Shown one piece after another: positions 7,317 to 12,944 of a DNA stretch of 13,068 bases. The stretch is taken from NCBI GenBank assembly GCA_002493305.1, contig DKYJ01000050.1, positions 65,283 to 78,350 of the forward strand, in the 5' to 3' direction. Source of the stretch: Clostridiales bacterium UBA7103 (lineage in GTDB: Bacteria; Bacillota; Clostridia; Oscillospirales; Oscillospiraceae). Position numbers and translations under genes: made by a program. Numbering within the stretch: the first letter of the stretch is position 1; each line of letters starts with the position of its first letter. Under the pieces are notes generated by a model that did no database searches, was not told the origin of the DNA, and saw only the letters and a list, made by a program, of their open reading frames with translations.

Positions 7317-7916
7317 TTATTTACTGTCAGCTTCCATATTGTCTAGATAGGCCTTGATGACCGCGGCCACGCCCTTAACGCCCAGAGCTGCGCTGTTGAT
7401 GCACAGGTCATAATTGCCCGCGTCACCCCAGATCTGGTCGGTATAATAGCGGTAGTAGCTGGAGCGATCCTTGTCCACTTCTTTAAGCAGCTTTTTGGCC
7501 TGTTCCGCGTTGAGACCCTTGCGCTTCATCAGTGTTTCCACCCGGAAATCCTCGTCCGCCATGATGAAAACACGCAGTACATCCTTACGGTTGCGCAGGA
7601 TATAGTCGGCGCAGCGGCCGACGAAGATGCAGTTGCCCTTGTCGGCAAGGGTGCGGATAGCGTCGAACTGGGCGGAGGCCACCTGCATATTCAGGCGGAA
7701 GCCCTCGCTCATGCCCATGTAGTGGGGCAGGGGGACTATGTAGGGCGAGACGCGCTTTTCATCGTAGGAATGGAAAATCTCCTTGCTGAAGCTGGAATTT
7801 TCCGACGCGTGATCCACTATTTCTTTATCGTAGCAGGTATAGCCAAGGGTCTTTTCCAGCTCGCGAGCCACATCATGCCCATTGCTGCCATGTTCTCTGC
7901 CGATTGTAATGATCAT
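7317..7916 (-). CDS. Cytidylate kinase-like family protein
   Basis: 199-residue P-loop protein of the Cytidylate_kin2 family. It starts IITIGREHGSNGHDVAR, where a GREyGSGG-type loop is expected; here the third loop residue is Asn instead of Gly, a small departure. Later family signatures are CYDKEIV, the central NCIFVGRCADYIL (GR-A-D region) and VFIMADEDFRVETLMKRKG, whose Arg-rich part resembles the lid. These proteins are related to CMP kinase, but the true substrate of the family is not established. It is not the standard Cmk, which is longer and has a different P-loop. The start at 7916 is supported by AAAGGAG at 8-base spacing. It forms the first gene of an operon with the YfhO-family gene (26-base gap), under a promoter at 7954-7982. 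Confidence 0.88.
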   Translation of the reverse strand: MIITIGREHGSNGHDVARELEKTLGYTCYDKEIVDHASENSSFSKEIFHSYDEKRVSPYIVPLPHYMGMSEGFRLNMQVASAQFDAIRTLADKGNCIFVGRCADYILRNRKDVLRVFIMADEDFRVETLMKRKGLNAEQAKKLLKEVDKDRSSYYRYYTDQIWGDAGNYDLCINSAALGVKGVAAVIKAYLDNMEADSK

Positions 7917-7953
7917 ATCTTTTGCTCCTTTCGGGCTGCTTTATTCTAAAAAA

Positions 7954-7982
7954 ATTATAACAGATTTTTTTCATTTTCTCAA
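7954..7982 (-). promoter_or_regulatory. Promoter of the kinase-yfhO operon
   Basis: On the minus strand, TTGAGA (7977-7982) and TATAAT (7954-7959) are exactly 17 bases apart. The -10 box is perfect and the -35 matches 5 of 6. The -35 box overlaps the stop codon (7979-7981) of the upstream gene. Transcription would begin about 30 bases before the kinase start codon. Confidence 0.75.
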
Positions 7983-8464
7983 TAGCGGAATACTAAATAT
8001 TCTTGGCCATTTATCACACAAAGTCTGATTCCCGGCGGTACGCGGCGGAGCTTTGCGGGCAGGGCGAGGTATTCCCCATCCGGTTTGCTGAGCACAAGGC
8101 TTCCGTCGGGCATTGGCCGCCAGCCTTTTACGGGGGTGGCTGGCTGAGCGTCCGGCTTTTCTTCCGCAGGCTTTGGTCGGCTTTTCGGCGTGTTTTCCGG
8201 AGGGCAGGTGCTGGCAGCCTCAATGCGCTCCGGCAGGTTTTTCAGCTCGAGCCTGCTCAGCCTTCGCCGCAGTTTTACAAGGCCGCTGTCAGGAGTCATC
8301 AGCCCCAGACAGGCGCTTTGACCGCCGCCGGAGATGTAAAGGCGTGTCAGCCCCTCCCGAGGCTCTGCTGACGCTTCCAAAAGTGTATAAAGCCCGTCCC
8401 GGCGCAGGGAAAGCGTCCCCACGCTGCGATTTCCGTCAGTTATTATGTATTTCCCAAGCTCCAT
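7979..8464 (-). CDS. Unrecognised 161-residue protein
   Basis: I do not recognise this family. It has no signal peptide or membrane segment and is likely cytosolic. Residues 1-80 are a predicted compact alpha/beta part starting MELGKYIITDG and containing RRDGLYTLLEA and TRLYISGGG. Residues about 84-112 form a Pro/Glu/Lys-rich flexible linker. The C-terminal 45 residues (from about 114) contain GWRPMPDGSLVLS and end INGQEYLVFRY, which could be a small beta domain. Codon use looks like the neighbours and the opposite frames are less protein-like, so I believe it is a real gene. The ATG at 8464 has only GGCGGG as a ribosome-binding-like sequence, 7 bases upstream, and that lies inside a hairpin stem (8470-8516). 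A possible alternative is a later start, but no internal Met occurs early in the protein. Confidence 0.7.
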   Translation of the reverse strand: MELGKYIITDGNRSVGTLSLRRDGLYTLLEASAEPREGLTRLYISGGGQSACLGLMTPDSGLVKLRRRLSRLELKNLPERIEAASTCPPENTPKSRPKPAEEKPDAQPATPVKGWRPMPDGSLVLSKPDGEYLALPAKLRRVPPGIRLCVINGQEYLVFRY

Positions 8465-8469
8465 AACAA

Positions 8470-8516
8470 AACCCGCCGCATCATAGTATCAATAGATAGT
8501 ATTGACGCGGCGGGTT
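8470..8516 (-). promoter_or_regulatory. Hairpin covering the ribosome binding site of the 161-residue gene
   Basis: A perfect 10-bp GC-rich inverted repeat (AACCCGCCGC at 8470-8479, GCGGCGGGTT at 8507-8516) encloses a 27-base loop. On the minus strand the 3' arm holds the GGCGGG that would bind the ribosome, and is followed by TTTTGTT then the ATG at 8464. It could act as a weak terminator for mazF transcripts or as a translational switch for the next gene. The loop contains ATAGTAT twice (8483-8489 and 8496-8502), 13 bases apart. Confidence 0.55.
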
Positions 8517-8581
8517 AATTATTCACTTTTGTATCTCAACCACAGCGAAGCCCAGCGGAGCGGGTTCGGTGTGGAGAAGGA

Positions 8582-8647
8582 AGACGGAAGCAATGGATAT
8601 GCAGCTTTCCGCTCCCAGCGAGAAGCGGAATGAAGTTGCTTTCGTCT
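8582..8647 (+). repeat. Long imperfect hairpin downstream of mazF
   Basis: Outer arms 8582-8593 and 8636-8647 pair over 12 positions, including one G-T pair. Inner arms TTCCGCT (8607-8613) and AGCGGAA (8624-8630) pair perfectly around a 10-base loop. The outer G-T pair favours folding of a plus-strand RNA, since the minus-strand transcript has C-A there. No T-tract follows, so it is not an ordinary terminator. The stretch 8517-8655 holds no convincing reading frame on either strand. The strand and function are undetermined. Confidence 0.4.
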
Positions 8648-8655
8648 GACGCCGC

Positions 8656-9000
8656 TCAGCCGTTGAGCCCAAAGCTAACGGCAAGGGCATTGTCCACGGC
8701 GGTCATCGTGCCGTCGTCCAGCCTGCCCATGCGCTCACGCAGGCGTGATTTATCAATAGTGCGTATCTGCTCAAGCAGGACCACGCTGTCCCTGTTAAGA
8801 CCGACGCTCTGCCCTGTAAGCTCGATGTGAGTGGGCAGCCGGGCTTTCCCTGTCTGGCTGGTTATGGCGGCGGCTATCACCGTTGGGCTGTGCCGATTGC
8901 CGGTATCGTTCTGGACGATGAGCACAGGGCGCATGCCACCCTGCTCGCTGCCGACTACCGGGCTGAGGTCGGCATAATATATATCTCCTCTTTTGACCAT
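8656..9000 (-). CDS. mazF: MazF-type endoribonuclease toxin
   Basis: 114-residue sequence-specific mRNA interferase of the MazF/PemK/NdoA family; it cleaves RNA at short motifs. It is very close to the Bacillus subtilis-type enzyme throughout: RGDIYYADLSPVVGSEQGG, RPVLIVQND, HSPTVIAAAIT, LPTHIEL, DSVVLLEQIRTIDK and a final LDD segment. The catalytic pair known from that family, Arg and Thr, is present as Arg24 and Thr47. An in-frame TGA directly precedes the ATG, and GGAG lies 12 bases upstream. Family members normally follow a small antitoxin gene; here the upstream 134 bases cannot hold one of normal length and the gene before that is an SDR. It is therefore an orphan in this window and presumably still regulated or kept in check by an antitoxin elsewhere. 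Full length and intact. Confidence 0.95.
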   Translation of the reverse strand: MVKRGDIYYADLSPVVGSEQGGMRPVLIVQNDTGNRHSPTVIAAAITSQTGKARLPTHIELTGQSVGLNRDSVVLLEQIRTIDKSRLRERMGRLDDGTMTAVDNALAVSFGLNG

Positions 9001-9093
9001 GGATCATTCACACTCCGTAATAAACAGACGCGGGTGAAGCAGTGCGTCCGCTTAAAAGTGCCGCCCGATACAGTATATGCGGGCCGCTGAGTG

Positions 9094-9108
9094 TATTGTC
9101 CCACAATA
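9094..9108. promoter_or_regulatory. Palindrome upstream of mazF, possible operator
   Basis: TATTGT (9094-9099) and ACAATA (9103-9108) form a perfect inverted repeat with a 3-base centre, lying midway in the 134-base gap between the SDR stop codon and mazF. No T-tract follows either side and the stem is AT-rich, so it looks more like a protein-binding dyad than a terminator. The nearest candidate -10 on the minus strand is TATAAA just upstream, with no good -35. Confidence 0.35.
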
Positions 9109-9134
9109 GAGAAGATTTTATACAAGGGTTGGGT

Positions 9135-9863
9135 TCAAAGCGTAAAGCCGCCGTCAACGGTCAGCACCGTGCCGGTGACATACTCGGCCTTGGCGAGATA
9201 TACCGCTGCCTGCGCCGCGTCCTCCACAGTGCCGAAGCGCTCAAGTGGCATCTGCTCAAAGACCTCGCCCACCTTTTCCTCCCCGAGCGAGTGGAGCATA
9301 TCAGTCCCGATCACGCCGGGGGCGATGCAGTTGACCCTTATGTGGCTCGGCGCAAGCTCTGCCGCCAGAGAACGGCTCAAGCCCTCCACCGCGTGCTTTG
9401 AGGCGGCGTAAGCCGACTCGCATGAGGCGGCGCGGCTGCCCCAGATGGAGCTGAGGTTTATGATGCAGCCCTCGTGGGCCTCAAGCATGGCGGGCAGAGC
9501 GGCGCTGATGCAGTTATAGCAGCCACCGGAGTTCACCGCCATTATCCGCTGCCACTGGCAGGGGAGGGTGTCCTGGATCTGGGCGCGGAGGGATATGCCC
9601 GCGTTATTCACAAGCAGCGACACCGGGCCAAGCTCCCGTTCGATGCGCCGGAACATTGCCTGTACCTGATCGTAATACGCCACATCGGCTCGATGGGTGA
9701 TGACCCGGCAGCCGGGGCCTCGCAGCTCAGCGGCTAAATCTTCCGCCAGCTCTCTGTTGGTCAGGTAGTTGAGACAGAGGTCGTACCCCTCTTTGGAGAG
9801 CGCCCGGGCAATGGCCGCGCCGATACCGCGGGAGGCGCCCGTGACAAGGGCGATTTTATCCAT
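9135..9863 (-). CDS. SDR-family NAD(P)-dependent oxidoreductase, FabG-like
   Basis: 242-residue classical short-chain dehydrogenase/reductase. It has the nucleotide-binding TGASRGIG (from Thr8), NNAG (86-89), the catalytic Ser139, Tyr152 and Lys156 (YAASK), then RVNCIAPGVIGTDM and the C-terminal TVDGGF. Overall it resembles 3-oxoacyl-ACP reductase (FabG), which reduces the 3-keto group in fatty acid elongation, but SDR substrate assignment from sequence is unreliable. ATG 9863 is chosen because GGAG sits 9 bases upstream; the GTG at 9872 has it only one base away. The gene overlaps the end of plsC by 8 bases, indicating a single lipid-related operon. A second, true fabG in a fab cluster elsewhere would make this a paralogue of different specificity. 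Confidence 0.92.
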   Translation of the reverse strand: MDKIALVTGASRGIGAAIARALSKEGYDLCLNYLTNRELAEDLAAELRGPGCRVITHRADVAYYDQVQAMFRRIERELGPVSLLVNNAGISLRAQIQDTLPCQWQRIMAVNSGGCYNCISAALPAMLEAHEGCIINLSSIWGSRAASCESAYAASKHAVEGLSRSLAAELAPSHIRVNCIAPGVIGTDMLHSLGEEKVGEVFEQMPLERFGTVEDAAQAAVYLAKAEYVTGTVLTVDGGFTL

Positions 9864-10680
9864 TTGCTTCACTCTCCGCGCACTCGTCGAGCCTCGCCTG
9901 AATAAGCGTCCGGCTGTATTCGGAAAGCTCCGCCGTGCTCATGGCCTTCACCTTTTCGACGGGCAGCACCTCCAAAATATCCAGATACACGTCAGTCCTG
10001 CGGCGAAGAAGGTTTTTCCCTATCTTCTCCGAACCGCGAATTGAGGAGATCACAAGGGGAGCGTTTGCCCGCTGGGCTATCTTGAAGCTGCCCGCATGGA
10101 AGGGGAGCATCTCATCTGTTTTGGAGCGGCTGCCCTCGGGGTATACGCCCATGGAGCAGATATCCCGCTTTATATAGTCTGCCGCGGTGAGTATTGTTTT
10201 CAGCGCATTGCGGTCATTCTCCCGGTCGATGGCCAGAAAGCCCGCGCCGTAGGCGATGCGCCCGGCGAAGGGGAGCTTGAGGTTTGAGGGCTTTGACACA
10301 AAGGAGATATTATATTTGCGCAGCTTATCCATGATGATAAGCGGGTCAAACATGGAGCGGTGGTTGCATACGAGGACAAAGCGCCTGTCCGTCGGCAGCA
10401 GCTCCAGCCCAGAAAAATGAGGGCGCACCCCGGCGTAGGCGCACATCATACCGATAATATTTGCAACGCCCATGCGGCATAGCTTGTTTTGCTTCGGCAG
10501 GGGCTTCGAGCCGTCCACGGTGAGGGAGGCAATATAAAAGACCATAAGGTATAAAAACTGCAGCAGGACAAACAGCCCCAGAAAAATAAACAGCCCTACC
10601 CATGCCTTGATGCTGCACAGGGCGCATAGCAAAACGGCCGCAATCAGCGCCAAAGCGGCAAAAACGATAATGTTGACCAC
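9856..10680 (-). CDS. plsC: 1-acyl-sn-glycerol-3-phosphate acyltransferase
   Basis: 274 residues. Adds the second acyl chain to lysophosphatidic acid to give phosphatidic acid at the inner face of the membrane. Two hydrophobic segments open the protein (about 3-22 and 28-52), followed by the acyltransferase domain: block I NHRSMFD with His107 and Asp112, GFLAIDREND for block II, YPEGSRS (Glu182) for block III, and APLVISSI for block IV. All catalytic parts are present. The start is a GTG at 10680, with AAGGA about 10 bases upstream; the TGA two codons earlier in frame rules out a longer protein. It is the first gene of a unit with the SDR gene (8-base overlap), driven from a promoter at 10720-10747. 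A related lyso-lipid acyltransferase role remains possible. Confidence 0.93.
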   Translation of the reverse strand: MVNIIVFAALALIAAVLLCALCSIKAWVGLFIFLGLFVLLQFLYLMVFYIASLTVDGSKPLPKQNKLCRMGVANIIGMMCAYAGVRPHFSGLELLPTDRRFVLVCNHRSMFDPLIIMDKLRKYNISFVSKPSNLKLPFAGRIAYGAGFLAIDRENDRNALKTILTAADYIKRDICSMGVYPEGSRSKTDEMLPFHAGSFKIAQRANAPLVISSIRGSEKIGKNLLRRRTDVYLDILEVLPVEKVKAMSTAELSEYSRTLIQARLDECAESEANG

Positions 10681-10719
10681 AACTCACACATCCTTAAAAT
10701 TTTAAGAATTTATAGAGCT

Positions 10720-10747
10720 ATTATACCGCCGGAAAAAAATTTGCCAA
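10720..10747 (-). promoter_or_regulatory. Promoter of the plsC-SDR operon
   Basis: On the minus strand TTGGCA (10742-10747) and TATAAT (10720-10725) are spaced by 16 bases, 40 bases before the GTG start. Two AT-rich inverted repeats flank it: CTTAAAATTTTAAG (10693-10706) in the leader and AATTTT/AAAATT (10761-10776) upstream of the -35. They could be operator sites. Confidence 0.7.
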
Positions 10748-10921
10748 GGGGTAATCATGTAATTTTGTCTAAAATTTACAATTTGAGCCCGTGCGTCAGC
10801 CTTCGCGGAAAAAACACAGCCGTAAAGTGTATGCTGTCTGGTATGCGACGGGATGATGGCGGGTGAATGTCGGCGCGCACTGCCGCCCGCCGGAGTCCCA
10901 GATGGCCGCTCACTATAATAC

Positions 10922-10950
10922 TTGCCAAAATTTAGCGAAAAGGGTATAAT
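10922..10950 (+). promoter_or_regulatory. Promoter of the lipoprotein-azlCD operon
   Basis: TTGCCA (10922-10927) and TATAAT (10945-10950) are 17 bases apart; the -35 matches 5 of 6 and the -10 is perfect. It lies 28 bases upstream of the lipoprotein start. The remaining 170 bases back to the plsC promoter contain a GC-rich stem (GGCGGG 10858-10863 with CCCGCC 10886-10891) and no convincing gene. Confidence 0.8.
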
Positions 10951-10978
10951 TACAGCACATTTTTGCTTGGAGAAAGCC

Positions 10979-11833
10979 ATGAAACAAAGAATTATGCTGC
11001 TGATAAGCACAATTATAATAGCCCTGCTGCTCTGCGCCTGCGGTGGCGAGACGCCGCCGGAGTGCGGAGAGTATACGCTTGCCGCCGCCAGAGTGCAGGG
11101 GGAGAGCGTCAGGGTTGAGAGCGTCTGTCCGGAGGGGGGAGCGCTCAAGCTCCTGCCCGGAGGAAAGGGGCGTATTGAGCTTGGCGCGGACAGCGGCAGC
11201 CTCCGCTGGCAGCTTGACGGGGAGAATATCACCGTCACAGCAGGCAGCGCAAGCTATGAAGGCAGCCTTAAGGACGGCGTTATGCGCCTTAGCTTTCACG
11301 ACGGGGCAGAGCTGTGCTTTGTGAAGGACGGCGCTGCCGCCGCCGAGGACTGGTATCTTCCGTCCGATCCCAGCCCCCTCTGCGGAGACTGGTACGGCTG
11401 GTGGCGGATAAGCAATGCCCGCGAAGAGAGCGAGTTTTCGGACAGCTGGTTTGACTGCTGCGCCAGAATTGAGCCTCTCTCCGGCGAGAGCGGCAGGCTA
11501 ATCCTCTGGGATGAGGACGGCTCTGCCGAAGAGCCGATGGCGCTTGTCACCCTGCGCTTTGACGGGGAGACGGCCTTGAGTGTCAAGGGCTTTTTCTGGC
11601 AGCGCGATATTGAGGAAAACCAATGGCTTCTTGACCCCGGCGCGGCTGAATTTGATGACATGCTCTACCTCACCGGCGAGTATGGGGAGGAGTTTGAATA
11701 CACGCTCTGCCTGCGCCCATGGGGGACTGACTGGGGCGATTTGGAGGAAAATCAGCCTGATATGCTCCCGTTTTTCTATGAGAGCTGGTATAAGCCTCTT
11801 ATGGACGCGGCTATGCCAGATAAAATCAACTAA
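10979..11833 (+). CDS. Predicted surface lipoprotein of unknown function
   Basis: 284 residues. The N-terminus MKQR is followed by a hydrophobic stretch and a lipobox ending LLCAC; Cys21 is the likely lipidated residue, with Cys19 one possible alternative. The mature part has two regions: residues about 25-110 form a beta-strand-rich stretch with regular Gly turns (WQLDGENITVTAGS, EGSLKDGVMRLSF), the kind of small beta fold seen in Clostridia lipoproteins. Residues about 120-275 are acidic and rich in Trp (GDWYGWWRI, WFDCCARIEP), of a type I cannot assign. ATG 10979 is set by GGAG 6 bases upstream; an upstream in-frame extension to 10922 would pass through the promoter. azlC begins 14 bases after its stop codon, so they are probably cotranscribed, but no functional tie to amino-acid export is known to me. 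Confidence 0.8.
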   Translation: MKQRIMLLISTIIIALLLCACGGETPPECGEYTLAAARVQGESVRVESVCPEGGALKLLPGGKGRIELGADSGSLRWQLDGENITVTAGSASYEGSLKDGVMRLSFHDGAELCFVKDGAAAAEDWYLPSDPSPLCGDWYGWWRISNAREESEFSDSWFDCCARIEPLSGESGRLILWDEDGSAEEPMALVTLRFDGETALSVKGFFWQRDIEENQWLLDPGAAEFDDMLYLTGEYGEEFEYTLCLRPWGTDWGDLEENQPDMLPFFYESWYKPLMDAAMPDKIN

Positions 11834-11847
11834 AAGAGAGAGAAACT

Positions 11848-12558
11848 ATGGATAAAAAAGGAGTCCGCCGCAAGGCATTGAAGGCGGCGTTTCCAAACAC
11901 CGTGCCGATACTGGCAAGCTTCCTTTTCATCGGCCTTACATACGGGGTGTACATGAAGGTGTCGGGCTTCAGCTTTGTCTATCCCATGGTCATGGCAATG
12001 GTCATTTTTGGCGGCTCGCTTGAATATCTTTGTGTGAGCATGCTTTTAAGCCCCTTTGCGCCGGTCTCCTGCTTCTTCCTCGCGCTGATGGTGCAGGCGC
12101 GGCATTTGTTTTACGGCATATCCATGCTCGAAAAGTTCAGCGGCCTTGGCTGGAAGCGCTTTTTTCTTATTTTCGGCATGTGCGACGAGTCCTTTTCGGT
12201 CAATTACTCCGCCAAAATCCCGCCTGATGTGGACAAGGGCTGGTTCATGCTCTTTGTCACCGCTCTCAATTGGATCTACTGGGTCGCGGGGGCAACCATC
12301 GGCGGCCTTGCCGGGTCGCTCATCCCGTTTAATACTGAGGGCATGGACTTTGTGCTGACGGCGCTGTTCGTCGTCATATTTTTGGAGCAGATTTTGTCGG
12401 AGAAGAAGCACTATTCCGCCTATATCGGCGTTGGCATGAGCCTTTTGTGCCTCGTCGTATTTGGGGCGGACAGCTTCCTGCTGCCTGCTATGGCGGGCAT
12501 CCTCTGTCTGCTCACCATGCTTCGCGGCAGGATCGAGAAAGGATGTGAGCTTGCATGA
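11848..12558 (+). CDS. azlC: AzlC-family branched-chain amino acid export permease
   Basis: 236-residue inner-membrane protein, the large subunit of the two-part exporter AzlCD (BrnFE in corynebacteria) that exports leucine, isoleucine, valine and sometimes azaleucine or methionine. The N-terminal stretch AFPNTVPILASFLFIGLTYGVYM and the segment from ARHLFYGISM through FGMCDESFSV are hallmarks of the family; about seven hydrophobic segments are visible. Length is normal for AzlC. The ribosome binding site is a modest GAGAG run 7-8 bases before the ATG. It is translationally coupled to azlD by the ATGA at 12555-12558. No leucine-responsive regulator gene is adjacent. Confidence 0.94.
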   Translation: MDKKGVRRKALKAAFPNTVPILASFLFIGLTYGVYMKVSGFSFVYPMVMAMVIFGGSLEYLCVSMLLSPFAPVSCFFLALMVQARHLFYGISMLEKFSGLGWKRFFLIFGMCDESFSVNYSAKIPPDVDKGWFMLFVTALNWIYWVAGATIGGLAGSLIPFNTEGMDFVLTALFVVIFLEQILSEKKHYSAYIGVGMSLLCLVVFGADSFLLPAMAGILCLLTMLRGRIEKGCELA

Positions 12559-12881
12559 GCCTTTGGCAGCAAATCGTGACGATAGGGGTCTGCGTGCTGG
12601 CTACGATGCTCACGCGCTTTCTGCCGTTTATGGTGTTCTCCGGCAAGCGCCCCACGCCGAAGTATGTGCAATATCTGGGCAAGGCCCTGCCCACGGCGGT
12701 TTTCGGCATGCTGGTGGTGTACTGCCTTAAGAATGTGAGCATTCTCACCGGCAGCCACGGTCTGCCGGAGCTTATCGCCATCGCCGTGACGGTTTTAATC
12801 CACCTCTGGAAAAGAAAAATGCTCCTCTCCGTCGCGGGAGGAACAGTGTGCTATATGCTGCTGGTGCAGCTCGTGTTTTAA
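12555..12881 (+). CDS. azlD: AzlD-family small subunit of the amino acid exporter
   Basis: 108-residue small membrane protein with about four hydrophobic segments, partner of AzlC. The features TMLTRFLPFMVF near the N-terminus, then PKYVQYLGKALPTAVFGMLVVYCLK and a C-terminal WKRKMLLSVAGGT, are typical of AzlD. TRFLPF is the most conserved piece. The start overlaps the azlC stop codon by four bases, and a GAG lies 5 bases upstream inside azlC. The gene ends in a terminator that starts directly at its stop codon. Confidence 0.93.
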   Translation: MSLWQQIVTIGVCVLATMLTRFLPFMVFSGKRPTPKYVQYLGKALPTAVFGMLVVYCLKNVSILTGSHGLPELIAIAVTVLIHLWKRKMLLSVAGGTVCYMLLVQLVF

Positions 12882-12920
12882 AAAAATCCACCTTGCCCGA
12901 ATGGGCTGGGTGGATTTTTT
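12882..12920 (+). terminator. Terminator after azlD
   Basis: AATCCACC (12885-12892) pairs with GGTGGATT (12909-12916); inside it GCCC (12895-12898) pairs with GGGC (12903-12906). T6 follows at 12915-12920. The A-run before the stem gives the structure T-rich flanks on both strands, so it could be bidirectional. Confidence 0.85.
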
Positions 12921-12944
12921 GCGCTGGCAGGATGCTTTTGCACT

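Noticed and set aside
9001..9180. Short open frame before mazF as a possible antitoxin
   Set aside because: It has at most about 49 codons with a TTG start and no ribosome binding site, its first part lies within the SDR gene, and its sequence has no MazE or ribbon-helix-helix look.
10858..10891. GC-rich stem between the two divergent promoters as an RNA gene
   Set aside because: The stem is only 6 bp with further 3-bp pieces, and no promoter-terminator pair frames it.
10702..11238. Minus-strand frame of 178 codons across the divergent promoter region
   Set aside because: It covers both the lipoprotein start and the promoters, and its composition (Ser/Pro/Leu-rich) is typical of antisense reading of GC-rich DNA.
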